A stretch of 64,000 nt of DNA, taken from the NCBI GenBank assembly GCA_021413675.1, contig JAIOQA010000355.1, forward strand, positions 1-64,000. The letters run 5' to 3'. Made by a program: the position numbers and the translations under genes. This stretch comes from Deltaproteobacteria bacterium (GTDB lineage: Bacteria; Myxococcota_A; Polyangia; Haliangiales; Haliangiaceae). The notes below the pieces were generated by a model. That model saw nothing but the letters and a program-made list of their open reading frames with translations, had not been told where the DNA came from and did no database searches. Positions 9,277-13,956 of this stretch are shown here, one piece after another (the stretch's first letter is position 1; each line of letters begins with the position of its first letter).

Positions 9277-9361
9277 CGGAGGCGGAGAGATTCGAACTCC
9301 CAAGCCCTTGCGGACGACGGTTTTCGGGACCGCTACCGTCACCAATCGGTGGTGCACCTCC
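9277..9361 (-). tRNA. tRNA-Ser(CGA), C33
   Basis: Class II tRNA with a variable arm around GCAA. Acceptor GGAGGTG/CGCCTCC. Anticodon arm GCGGT-CCCGAAA-ACCGT presents CGA with C at 33. The T loop TTCGAAT is canonical. Tail G-CAA. Confidence 0.8.
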
Positions 9362-9367
9362 AGGACG

Positions 9368-9440
9368 TGCCCCCGGGAGGACTCGAACCTCCAGCACGCG
9401 GGATTTGAAGCCGCTGACTCTGCCGTTGGTCTACGGGGGC
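9368..9440 (-). tRNA. tRNA-like, Leu anticodon CAA, short variable arm
   Basis: The acceptor GCCCCCG/CGGGGGC and T arm (GGAGG TTCGAGT CCTCC) are perfect. The anticodon loop TTCAAAT gives CAA with a C-C mismatch at 31-39. The variable loop is only 5 bases (GTGCT), whereas Leu tRNAs normally carry a long one. Tail A-CGT. Confidence 0.75.
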
Positions 9441-9453
9441 GAGATACGTGTCG

Positions 9454-9525
9454 TCGAGACGGCAGGAGTCGCACCTGCGGCGCTGTGGACGTCGGCCACA
9501 TGCTCTGCTGCTGAGCTACGTCTCG
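9454..9525 (-). tRNA. tRNA-Val(GAC), C33 and G55
   Basis: Canonical cloverleaf: acceptor CGAGACG/CGTCTCG, D arm TAGCTC...GAGC, perfect anticodon stem TGTGG/CCACA. Loop CCGACGT presents GAC with C33 and G37. T loop TGCGACT (G55). Tail A-CGA. Confidence 0.85.
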
Positions 9526-9547
9526 TGGGCGCGGACGCGCGGGGAAT

Positions 9548-9716
9548 TGGTGGAAGACGGCGGGACTCGAACCCGCGACCCCTAGATTGATAGTCTGGTA
9601 ACCATCCTCGATCGACCCGCGAGCGGATGAGGGGTGAGGACGGAGTGCGCGCGCACGCCCGGCGTTGCCGCCGTGCGAACGTTCGCGAAGTGCTCTACCG
9701 CTGAGCTACGTCTCCC
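9548..9716 (-). ncRNA. Oversized tRNA-like RNA (about 169 nt) with folded insertion at the anticodon arm
   Basis: The 5' part (from 9716) reads GGGAGACG then a canonical D arm (TAGCTCAGCGGTAGAGC). The 3' part has a canonical T arm (GCGGG TTCGAGT CCCGC), the strand CGTCTTCC and an encoded A-CCA. The two ends pair over 8 bp with one G-U, so they look like one molecule. Where a 17-nt anticodon arm is expected there are about 110 bases that hold several hairpins (CGGCG-GCAA-CGCCG; GTGCG/CGCAC; CATCC...GGATG; ACCCCT/AGGGGT). A remnant anticodon-like arm (CCAGA-CTATCAA-TCTAG) is near the 3' side. It may be a tRNA-mimicking Y RNA, an intron-containing tRNA, or two halves fused by deletion. Confidence 0.6.
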
Positions 9717-9734
9717 GTGAAGCGTCTCGCTGCG

Positions 9735-9808
9735 TGCCCACGACAGGATTCGAACCTGCACTGCCTGGCTTCTCTGGCCAGTGACTCCTTCCATTGGTCT
9801 ACGTGGAC
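9735..9808 (-). tRNA. tRNA-like, Leu anticodon GAG, A33, short variable arm
   Basis: Acceptor GTCCACG/CGTGGGC, perfect anticodon stem CTGGC/GCCAG and canonical T loop TTCGAAT. The loop CAGAGAA presents GAG but has A at position 33. The D region (TAGACCAATGGAAGGAGTCA) is the same as in the CAG member at 9986-10059. The variable loop is 5 bases, unlike normal Leu tRNAs. Tail A-CGC. Confidence 0.7.
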
Positions 9809-9826
9809 GGGCGCGCCGGATGCGCG

Positions 9827-9898
9827 TGGTAGCGGCGGAAGGAGTCGCACCTTCCATGGCAGGGACATGAACCCCGCTACCTCCTCGAGGTCGCCGCG
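9827..9898 (-). tRNA. tRNA-fMet(CAT) initiator-like, G55, encoded CCA
   Basis: The anticodon arm CGGGG-TTCATGT-CCCTG has the three G-C pairs typical of initiators, with CAT. The 1-72 pair is a mismatch (C-U), another initiator trait. T loop TGCGACT (G55). Ends A-CCA. An elongator Met reading is less likely because of the GGG/CCC pairs. Confidence 0.8.
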
Positions 9899-9908
9899 AT
9901 ATCGGTCG

Positions 9909-9979
9909 TGGAGTCGGAGGGAATCGCACCCTCGTCGCCGGCACGCCAGGCCGACATTCTGCTGCTGAACTACGACCCC
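9909..9979 (-). tRNA. tRNA-Ala(GGC), G55
   Basis: Acceptor GGGGTCG/CGACTCC, D arm TAGTTC...GAAT, anticodon arm TCGGC-CTGGCGT-GCCGG giving GGC with U33 and G37. T loop TGCGATT (G55). Tail A-CGA. Confidence 0.82.
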
Positions 9980-9985
9980 GTGTCG

Positions 9986-10059
9986 TGCCTTCGGTGAGAC
10001 TCGAACTCACACTGCCCGGATTCTGAGCCCGGTGACTCCTTCCATTGGTCTACGAAGGC
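9986..10059 (-). tRNA. tRNA-like, Leu anticodon CAG, short variable arm
   Basis: Perfect acceptor GCCTTCG/CGAAGGC. Anticodon arm CCGGG-CTCAGAA-TCCGG presents CAG with U33. T loop TTCGAGT canonical. The variable loop is 5 bases (GCAGT), which is class I form and not the class II form expected for Leu. Shares its D region with the GAG member at 9735-9808. Tail A-CGA. Confidence 0.75.
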
Positions 10060-10063
10060 AAGC

Positions 10064-10138
10064 TGGGTTGACTCTCGGGACTCGCACCCGAACCGGGAGT
10101 TTCACGGACTCCTGTGCTGCTGTTACACTAGAGCCAAC
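10064..10138 (-). tRNA. tRNA-His(GTG), C33 and G55, encoded CCA
   Basis: It keeps the His identity marks: an extra G at -1 (10138) opposite discriminator C, followed by CCA. Anticodon stem GGAGT/ACTCC is perfect; loop CCGTGAA presents GTG with C at 33. T loop TGCGAGT (G55). Acceptor TTGGCTC/GAGTCAA. Conserved identity bases argue that this is a maintained gene and not random decay. Confidence 0.87.
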
Positions 10139-10143
10139 ATGAT

Positions 10144-10214
10144 TGGCAGGCTCGTGGGGAATCGAACCCCATCTGCCCGGATTTGGAGTCCAGGAGAGCA
10201 CCCAGGCAGCGCCT
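10144..10214 (-). tRNA. tRNA-Trp(CCA), short D region, encoded CCA
   Basis: Anticodon arm CTGGA-CTCCAAA-TCCGG gives CCA with U33. T arm TGGGG TTCGATT CCCCA. The 3' end CGAGCCT-G-CCA and the 5' AGG match normal Trp tRNAs. Two acceptor mismatches and a shortened, poorly paired D arm are odd. Confidence 0.75.
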
Positions 10215-10223
10215 ATACGTTCG

Positions 10224-10293
10224 TGCCATCGGAAGGATTCGAACCTTCGCCAGCAGGGTTCGCGCCCCTGTGTCCCATCCGCGGAACGATGGC
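10224..10293 (-). tRNA. tRNA-like, Arg anticodon GCG, C33
   Basis: Perfect acceptor GCCATCG/CGATGGC, perfect anticodon stem CAGGG/CCCTG, canonical T loop TTCGAAT. The loop GCGCGAA presents GCG with G32 and C33. Bacteria normally read CGC with an A34 (inosine) Arg tRNA, so GCG is unusual. Short D arm. Tail A-CGA. Confidence 0.72.
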
Positions 10294-10306
10294 GTATCTT
10301 CGTCGG

Positions 10307-10378
10307 TACCGGAGCTGGGGATCGAACCCAGCGCAGACGGCATGTGACACCGTCTCGGCCTCCAGGCCTGTCTCCGGC
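10307..10378 (-). tRNA. tRNA-Val(CAC)
   Basis: Acceptor GCCGGAG/CTCCGGT with a G-U at 1-72. Anticodon arm ACGGT-GTCACAT-GCCGT presents CAC with U33. The D arm is a compact GGCC-TGGA-GGCC hairpin, unlike the usual D arm. T loop TTCGATC. Tail A-CCG. Confidence 0.78.
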
Positions 10379-10393
10379 GTGCTTGCGAATTCG

Positions 10394-10464
10394 TACCGGA
10401 TCCGGGAATCGAACCCGGCCATGGCGACATATGAGGCCGCCTCTGCTCCCAGGCAGGACCCGGC
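10394..10464 (-). tRNA. tRNA with CAT anticodon (elongator Met or Ile2)
   Basis: Acceptor GCCGGGT/ATCCGGT, anticodon arm GCGGC-CTCATAT-GTCGC presenting CAT with U33, T loop TTCGATT. It lacks the three G-C initiator pairs. It could be elongator Met, or an Ile tRNA needing lysidine at C34; sequence alone does not settle this. Tail A-CGA. Confidence 0.75.
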
Positions 10465-10490
10465 GTTCCGGCGCGCGATCGCGCCCATCG

Positions 10491-10562
10491 TATCCCTGAG
10501 GGGAATCGAACCCCCGTCGTCGGCTCGAGAGACCGCCGCACTGGCCACTATGCTACAGGGAC
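10491..10562 (-). tRNA. tRNA-Glu(CTC)
   Basis: Acceptor GTCCCTG/CAGGGAT; the GTCCC start is common in Glu tRNAs. Anticodon loop CTCTCGA presents CTC with U33; the outermost anticodon-stem pair is mismatched. T arm GGGGG TTCGATT CCCCT. Tail A-CGA. Confidence 0.75.
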
Positions 10563-10573
10563 ATATCCATTCG

Positions 10574-10645
10574 AGAGGCCGGTGGGACTCGAACCCACGC
10601 GCCGCTGGTTAACAACCAGCCGCTCTGCCGCTGAGCTACAGCCTC
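10574..10645 (-). tRNA. tRNA-Asn(GTT)
   Basis: The most regular tRNA of the array: acceptor GAGGCTG/CGGCCTC, D arm TAGCTC...GAGC, perfect anticodon stem GCTGG/CCAGC with loop TTGTTAA, canonical T loop TTCGAGT. Discriminator is U (Asn usually has G), then CGA. Confidence 0.88.
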
Positions 10646-10651
10646 GAAGAG

Positions 10652-10723
10652 AGCTCCACGTCGGAGTTGAACCGCCCTGCCGGACTACGAAACCGGTGCC
10701 TCACCCCGGAGGCGTCATGGAGC
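10652..10723 (-). tRNA. tRNA-Thr(CGT)-like
   Basis: First tRNA-like gene downstream of the TROVE gene. Acceptor GCTCCAT/GTGGAGC, 5-bp D stem GCCTC/GAGGC, anticodon arm CCGGT-TTCGTAG-TCCGG presenting CGT with U33 and a T-T mismatch at 31-39. T loop TTCAACT, with one mismatch in its stem. Tail U-CT. Confidence 0.72.
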
Positions 10724-10730
10724 AAGTAGA

Positions 10731-10770
10731 CCGCGCCGTGTCCTCAATCACCTGGAGGCTCACGGCGCGG
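10731..10770 (-). terminator. Strong hairpin between the TROVE gene and the downstream tRNA array
   Basis: A 10-bp stem (10731-10740 with 10761-10770, CCGCGCCGTG/CACGGCGCGG) extended by a CCTC/GAGG helix. It begins 30 bases after the TROVE stop codon. It has no U tract, so it could be a processing signal or a partial or factor-dependent terminator, or a small structured RNA rather than a classical terminator. Confidence 0.45.
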
Positions 10771-10799
10771 GGATTCCATCGATACACGGGCGCGTCCGC

Positions 10800-12428
10800 T
10801 CACGCGCGCGCGACATCGGCGATGACCGCCGGCGTCGCGGTGTCGAACCCGACCACGTCGAGCATGCCCGCGTCGTCGGGATCGGCGATCGTGAAGCCGT
10901 TCGAGGTCATGCCGACCACGATCAGCTTCGCGGCGATGCCGGTCGCCTGCCGGTACGCGCGCAGCGCCGCGGCCGGGTGGACCGAGCCGGCCCAGGTCTC
11001 CGAGTCCGTGTAGATCACGAACACGTCGACCGCGCGCTTCGCCGCCTGCGCCCACACCATCGGCAGGGCGCAGTCGGTGGCGCCGAACGGCAGGTCGCTG
11101 ACCCGCCGCACGACGTCGTCGAGGCGCTGCCGCGGCGAGATGTCGAGCTCGGTGATGCACGCGTTCACCGACGCCGCCGTCGAGCCGTGGCCGCCACCGG
11201 TGAAGGCGACGAACCCGTGATCGCGCTCGGTGGCGGCGGTGCACAGCGCCATCGCCGCGCTCGCGAGCCGCGGAGTCAGGCCCGGCACGCCGGCGACCTC
11301 ACCCATGCTCATCGAGCCCGAGACGTCGAGCGCGAGCAGCGTGCGACGGCCGCTCGGCACGATCGTGCGGAAGCTCTGGTAGAACGCGCCGTCGAGCGCA
11401 TCGACGATCGCCGCGACCGGCGTCCAGGTCGCGTCGCCGCGCGCGCCATGCCCCCGCTGGTACGTGGTGAGCGCGGCGAGGATCGCCACCGGGTGCAGCC
11501 GCGCCCGGCTGAGCTGCCGCGTGTCGGCGAGCCGCGCGGTGATCGCCGCGGTCGCCGAGGCGCCCGTCGCGATCAGCCCGACCCGCGTCATGGTCGCGAG
11601 GTTGCGCACCATCGCGCCCAGCGGCATGTCGACCAGGAGCGCCTCCCAGACCGCGGCCTCGCGCAGCCACACCGTCGGCACGGCCTCGCGCGGCAGCTTG
11701 TGATCGCGGACCAGCGCCACGATCTCGGCGACCGAGGTCGCCCGCTTCGCGCGCTCGAACGCGGCCACCAGCGCGAGCGCCGGGTCCGCGAGCGCGCCCG
11801 CATCGAGCGCGCCCTTCACGACCCAGTGGAACAGCCGGTCGTGCGACGGCGACGCCGCGCGCGGGTGCGCGAGGCGCAGCAGATCGCGGGTCGACCAGCC
11901 ATCGCGGGCCTGGTACTTCACGAGCTGGTAGGCCAGCGCGTCGGCCGGGCGGGCGTTGAACCAGCTGGCCATCGCGCGCCGCATGCCGCGGCCCCAGCCG
12001 CCGAACAGCTGGGCGTACTCGGCGAAGTGCATCAGGTGGGTGCCGGTCCGGCAGACCCGCGGCAGCGCGGCGTACGCGGCGGCGCGGGTCGCGTCGTCGC
12101 CGCGCTTGGCGGCGCACGCGAGCGCGAGGATCGCCGGCGCCTGCTTCGGCGCGCGGCCGCCCTCGGACAGCTCGACGATCCGCGCGACCACGCGGGCGCC
12201 GTCGACGGCGAGGCAGCGCTGCACGACCGCCACGTTGTCGGCGGTCAGCTTGCGCTCGCTCACGTAGAGGGTGCCGCCCTCGCTGCCGAGGACGAGGAAG
12301 CGATCGAGCCGGGCCCAGTCGTCGACCGGCCAGGCGTGACCGCCCGCGTGGTTCGCGACCTGACCCGGCAGCGCCTGGTCCTGGCCGACGGTCGCATCGG
12401 GACGAAAGAAGTTGCTGTACAGCGCCAT
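10800..12428 (-). CDS. rsr: TROVE-domain Ro60-family RNA-binding protein (Rsr)
   Basis: A 542-residue homolog of the Ro60/Rsr ring protein, which binds Y RNAs on its outer surface and 3' ends of misfolded RNAs in its central hole, and helps RNA surveillance and stress survival. The TROVE HEAT-like ring spans about residues 15-300 (N-terminal NHAGGHAWPVDDWARLDRFLVLG, then THLMHFAEYAQLFGGWGRG). A vWA-like domain follows with intact MIDAS DVSGSM (D368, S370, S372). No signal peptide. ATG 12428 has a strong Shine-Dalgarno GGAGGTG six bases upstream. tRNA-like genes flank it on both sides on the same strand, the nearest ones about 75 bases away. No rtcB, rtcA or rtcR gene is in the window. Confidence 0.95.
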   Translation of the reverse strand: MALYSNFFRPDATVGQDQALPGQVANHAGGHAWPVDDWARLDRFLVLGSEGGTLYVSERKLTADNVAVVQRCLAVDGARVVARIVELSEGGRAPKQAPAILALACAAKRGDDATRAAAYAALPRVCRTGTHLMHFAEYAQLFGGWGRGMRRAMASWFNARPADALAYQLVKYQARDGWSTRDLLRLAHPRAASPSHDRLFHWVVKGALDAGALADPALALVAAFERAKRATSVAEIVALVRDHKLPREAVPTVWLREAAVWEALLVDMPLGAMVRNLATMTRVGLIATGASATAAITARLADTRQLSRARLHPVAILAALTTYQRGHGARGDATWTPVAAIVDALDGAFYQSFRTIVPSGRRTLLALDVSGSMSMGEVAGVPGLTPRLASAAMALCTAATERDHGFVAFTGGGHGSTAASVNACITELDISPRQRLDDVVRRVSDLPFGATDCALPMVWAQAAKRAVDVFVIYTDSETWAGSVHPAAALRAYRQATGIAAKLIVVGMTSNGFTIADPDDAGMLDVVGFDTATPAVIADVARA

Positions 12429-12501
12429 GACTCACACCTCCGGCCCGCCGCGCGGGCGCACGAAATTCGTTCCGGCGGAGACGGAGATGTCCCGCTTCGG
12501 G

Positions 12502-12572
12502 TACGGCCCGCGGGAGTTGCACCCGCACGACGAGGGTGGAGGCCTCGGCTGCTGCTGTTACATCAGGGCCGC
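12502..12572 (-). tRNA. tRNA-Gly(TCC), C33 and G55
   Basis: Acceptor GCGGCCC/GGGCCGT (GCGG start is typical of Gly). Perfect anticodon stem CGAGG/CCTCG; loop CCTCCAC presents TCC with C at 33. T loop TGCAACT (G55). Tail A-CCC. It ends about 74 bases before the TROVE start codon. Confidence 0.82.
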
Positions 12573-12626
12573 AAGCGTGCCCTTCGGATCGTCGTCGCTC
12601 GCGCGCTCGCCGATCCTCCCGGCACG

Positions 12627-12702
12627 TGGTCCCACCCCCTGGAATCGAACCAGGACCTCTCGCGTTTCAAACGAGCGCGCAGACCGACTACGCCAGAGTG
12701 GG
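12627..12702 (-). tRNA. tRNA-Phe(GAA) with encoded CCA
   Basis: Acceptor CCCACTC/GGGTGGG, anticodon arm CTCGT-TTGAAAC-GCGAG presenting GAA with U33, T arm CCTGG TTCGATT CCAGG, ends A-CCA. Position 1 is C, where G is usual for Phe. Confidence 0.83.
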
Positions 12703-12706
12703 ATGT

Positions 12707-12826
12707 GCGTGCGAAGGACTCGCACGCAACGTCACGTCATCAACTCTTCGGTTGTCATGGAGCACGGGAGTCCAGGCAGACCCCGGACAAGGCAGTCCCG
12801 TGCGCGTCACGCGCGTTCGCGTGACA
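12707..12826 (-). ncRNA. Hairpin-rich spacer, structured RNA candidate C
   Basis: Four hairpins in a row between tRNA-Phe and tRNA-Gln: GCGTGCGA/TCGCACGC (8 bp), CAAC/GTTG, GCACGGGA/TCCCGTGC (8 bp with an inner GTCC/GGAC), and GTCACGCG/CGCGTGAC (8 bp). No T-loop or D-arm consensus is present, so it is not a tRNA. It is longer than the other intergenic spacers of the array. Confidence 0.4.
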
Positions 12827-12831
12827 CGGAG

Positions 12832-12903
12832 TTCCGGACCCAGGAGTCGAACCTGGATCGTGCGGTTCAGAGCCGCGTGTCCTGCCGATTGGACGAGTCC
12901 GGA
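12832..12903 (-). tRNA. tRNA-Gln(CTG)
   Basis: Perfect acceptor TCCGGAC/GTCCGGA (a U start is typical of Gln). Anticodon arm CGCGG-CTCTGAA-CCGCA presents CTG with U33; the outermost pair is mismatched. T arm CCAGG TTCGACT CCTGG. Tail A-CTC. Confidence 0.88.
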
Positions 12904-12917
12904 GCACGAGGCATGAG

Positions 12918-13005
12918 TGGGGCGTCCAGGAGTCGAACCTGGCTGGTCGCACGAGGCGACAACCGATCTACAGTCGGTTCCGGATCCCTACCGGGCTACC
13001 ACCCC
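12918..13005 (-). tRNA. tRNA-Tyr(GTA)
   Basis: First tRNA of the array in transcription order. Class II with a variable hairpin (GTCGC-CTCGT-GCGAC), anticodon arm ACCGA-CTGTAGA-TCGGT giving GTA, canonical T loop TTCGACT. Acceptor GGGGTGG/ACGCCCC with one mismatch at 7-66. Position 37 is G. Tail A-CTC. Confidence 0.87.
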
Positions 13006-13103
13006 ATGGTGGTGGCGTGCGGAGGCGTGGCGCGGCACCGCGCGAGGACGGTTGTCCGCGACGCATCACCGCGAGCTGCCCGCGCAGCGGCCGAAAGCAC
13101 GAA

Positions 13104-13127
13104 GGGCCACCGGTCTCCCGGTGGCCC
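13104..13127 (-). terminator. Perfect 10-bp hairpin before the tRNA array
   Basis: GGGCCACCGG pairs with CCGGTGGCCC around a four-base loop. On the minus strand it is followed by TTCGTGCTTTC, a weak U-containing tract. It lies between the small ORF (13154-13288) and tRNA-Tyr, so it could end the small-ORF transcript or attenuate entry into the array. It might also work from the plus strand. Confidence 0.6.
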
Positions 13128-13153
13128 TCGGTGTCGTGGAGCGAGAGGTCGCT

Positions 13154-13288
13154 CTACGGCCGATGGGCCACGGGGGGATAATCGTTCCCGAACCAATCCA
13201 GGCGCGCGCGCTCGCACACCAACGACGGCTCGGCGGCGCATGGAAGTGCGCTCTGCTCGAATCGATTGCTGTGGAGTTCGGTACGCAT
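13154..13288 (-). CDS. Possible 44-residue leader or small protein
   Basis: ATG at 13288 with AAGGA nine bases upstream; the product starts MRTELHSNRFEQ and ends in WFGNDYPPVAHRP, with two Cys. No family is recognised. It sits between a sigma70-like promoter (13440-13468) and a terminator-like hairpin (13104-13127), upstream of the tRNA/TROVE array. Base composition is less GC-rich than neighbouring genes. It may be a real small protein, a leader peptide, or chance. Confidence 0.45.
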   Translation of the reverse strand: MRTELHSNRFEQSALPCAAEPSLVCERARLDWFGNDYPPVAHRP

Positions 13289-13439
13289 GGAGGGGAATCC
13301 TTGAGGGCGCTTGGAGTGGATACGTACGAGCGGTGGGTTCGGTCTGGATAGAGTCCGAACCAGCGGTTCGTCGTCCGGCCCGGCGCCGCCGGGCAACTCA
13401 GCGATCGCTCTCCGAGGAGTGCAATCGTTGGTGAGATAC

Positions 13440-13468
13440 TCTCTAGCAACCTCGTGACAGCGAGTCAA
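13440..13468 (-). promoter_or_regulatory. Sigma70-like promoter reading into the small ORF and tRNA array
   Basis: On the minus strand TTGACT (13463-13468) and TAGAGA (13440-13445) are 17 bases apart. The surrounding sequence is the most AT-rich of the region. Transcription would begin near 13433 and run through the small ORF towards tRNA-Tyr. The -10 box is imperfect. Confidence 0.45.
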
Positions 13469-13506
13469 TCAAAAATCTCGACGAACCCGCAAGTGATGGC
13501 GAGTGC

Positions 13507-13908
13507 GTGGAGATTTCGGCGTATCGTGCGCGCGTGCTGCTCATCGACGAACACATCCGCGCCGACGGCGCGGTCGTGCAGACCCACCTCGACCGCGACG
13601 GCGATCACGTCGTGATCACCGCGCTCGACGCGACCGGCCGGCTCTCGATCCCCGCGCTCGACAAGGTCATGCGGCGCTACGGGCGGCCGCTGGAGGCGGG
13701 CGTGGCGATCGACGGACCCAGCCTGGATCTCGGCATCGGCACGCTGACCTGGTTCCGCTTCCATGCCGCGGTCGACGCGATGGGCCGCGACTACCTGGCG
13801 TGGGCGTGCCCGGGGGAGGAGCCGCTGGCCGCGCTGTCCAACGGCGTCGCCGCCGCGCTCCGCTACCTGGTATTGCGACTGGCAGAGACGCGCGCCGAGC
13901 CGGTGTGA
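13507..13908 (+). CDS. Hypothetical protein, 133 aa
   Basis: Opens with GTG at 13507 and gives a well-mixed globular sequence (VLLIDEHIRADGAVVQTHLDRD, then WFRFHAAVDAMGRDYLAWACPG). No family recognised and no signal peptide or membrane segment. It diverges from the array promoter, with less than 50 bases between them. Codon use matches the GC-rich genes around it. An alternative downstream start is the GTG at 13534. Confidence 0.65.
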   Translation: MEISAYRARVLLIDEHIRADGAVVQTHLDRDGDHVVITALDATGRLSIPALDKVMRRYGRPLEAGVAIDGPSLDLGIGTLTWFRFHAAVDAMGRDYLAWACPGEEPLAALSNGVAAALRYLVLRLAETRAEPV

Positions 13909-13956
13909 CCGGGTCCGGCGCGCTCTACTGACGTCCTCCGTCCGGGCGTCGCGGCG

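Noticed and set aside
9548-9716. tmRNA
   Set aside because: Only about 169 nt, with no tag-peptide reading frame (no ANDENN/ALAA-like segment), so it is too short for tmRNA.
9548-9716. Group I intron in a tRNA
   Set aside because: The insertion of about 110 bases is far below the usual size of self-splicing introns, and no conserved core is seen. It remains an open question as an unusual intron.
8175-10612. Several short open frames over the tRNA array on both strands
   Set aside because: They are low-complexity readings across cloverleaf genes, with sequences such as GGNRTP repeated from the T-arm complement. The tRNA folds explain them.
8475-13005. Array read as a CRISPR locus
   Set aside because: The recurring unit is the T arm/D arm pattern of tRNAs with different anticodons. 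Spacing and sequence differ, and there are no cas genes.
13005-13500. Sigma54 promoter with an RtcR-type regulator for the TROVE gene
   Set aside because: No TGGCAC-N5-TTGC element and no RtcR, rtcA or rtcB gene found in the window.
13465-13764. Minus-strand open frame of 99 residues over the hypothetical gene at 13507
   Set aside because: Composition is Arg/Asp/Val repeats typical of an antisense shadow. The plus-strand frame gives a balanced sequence.
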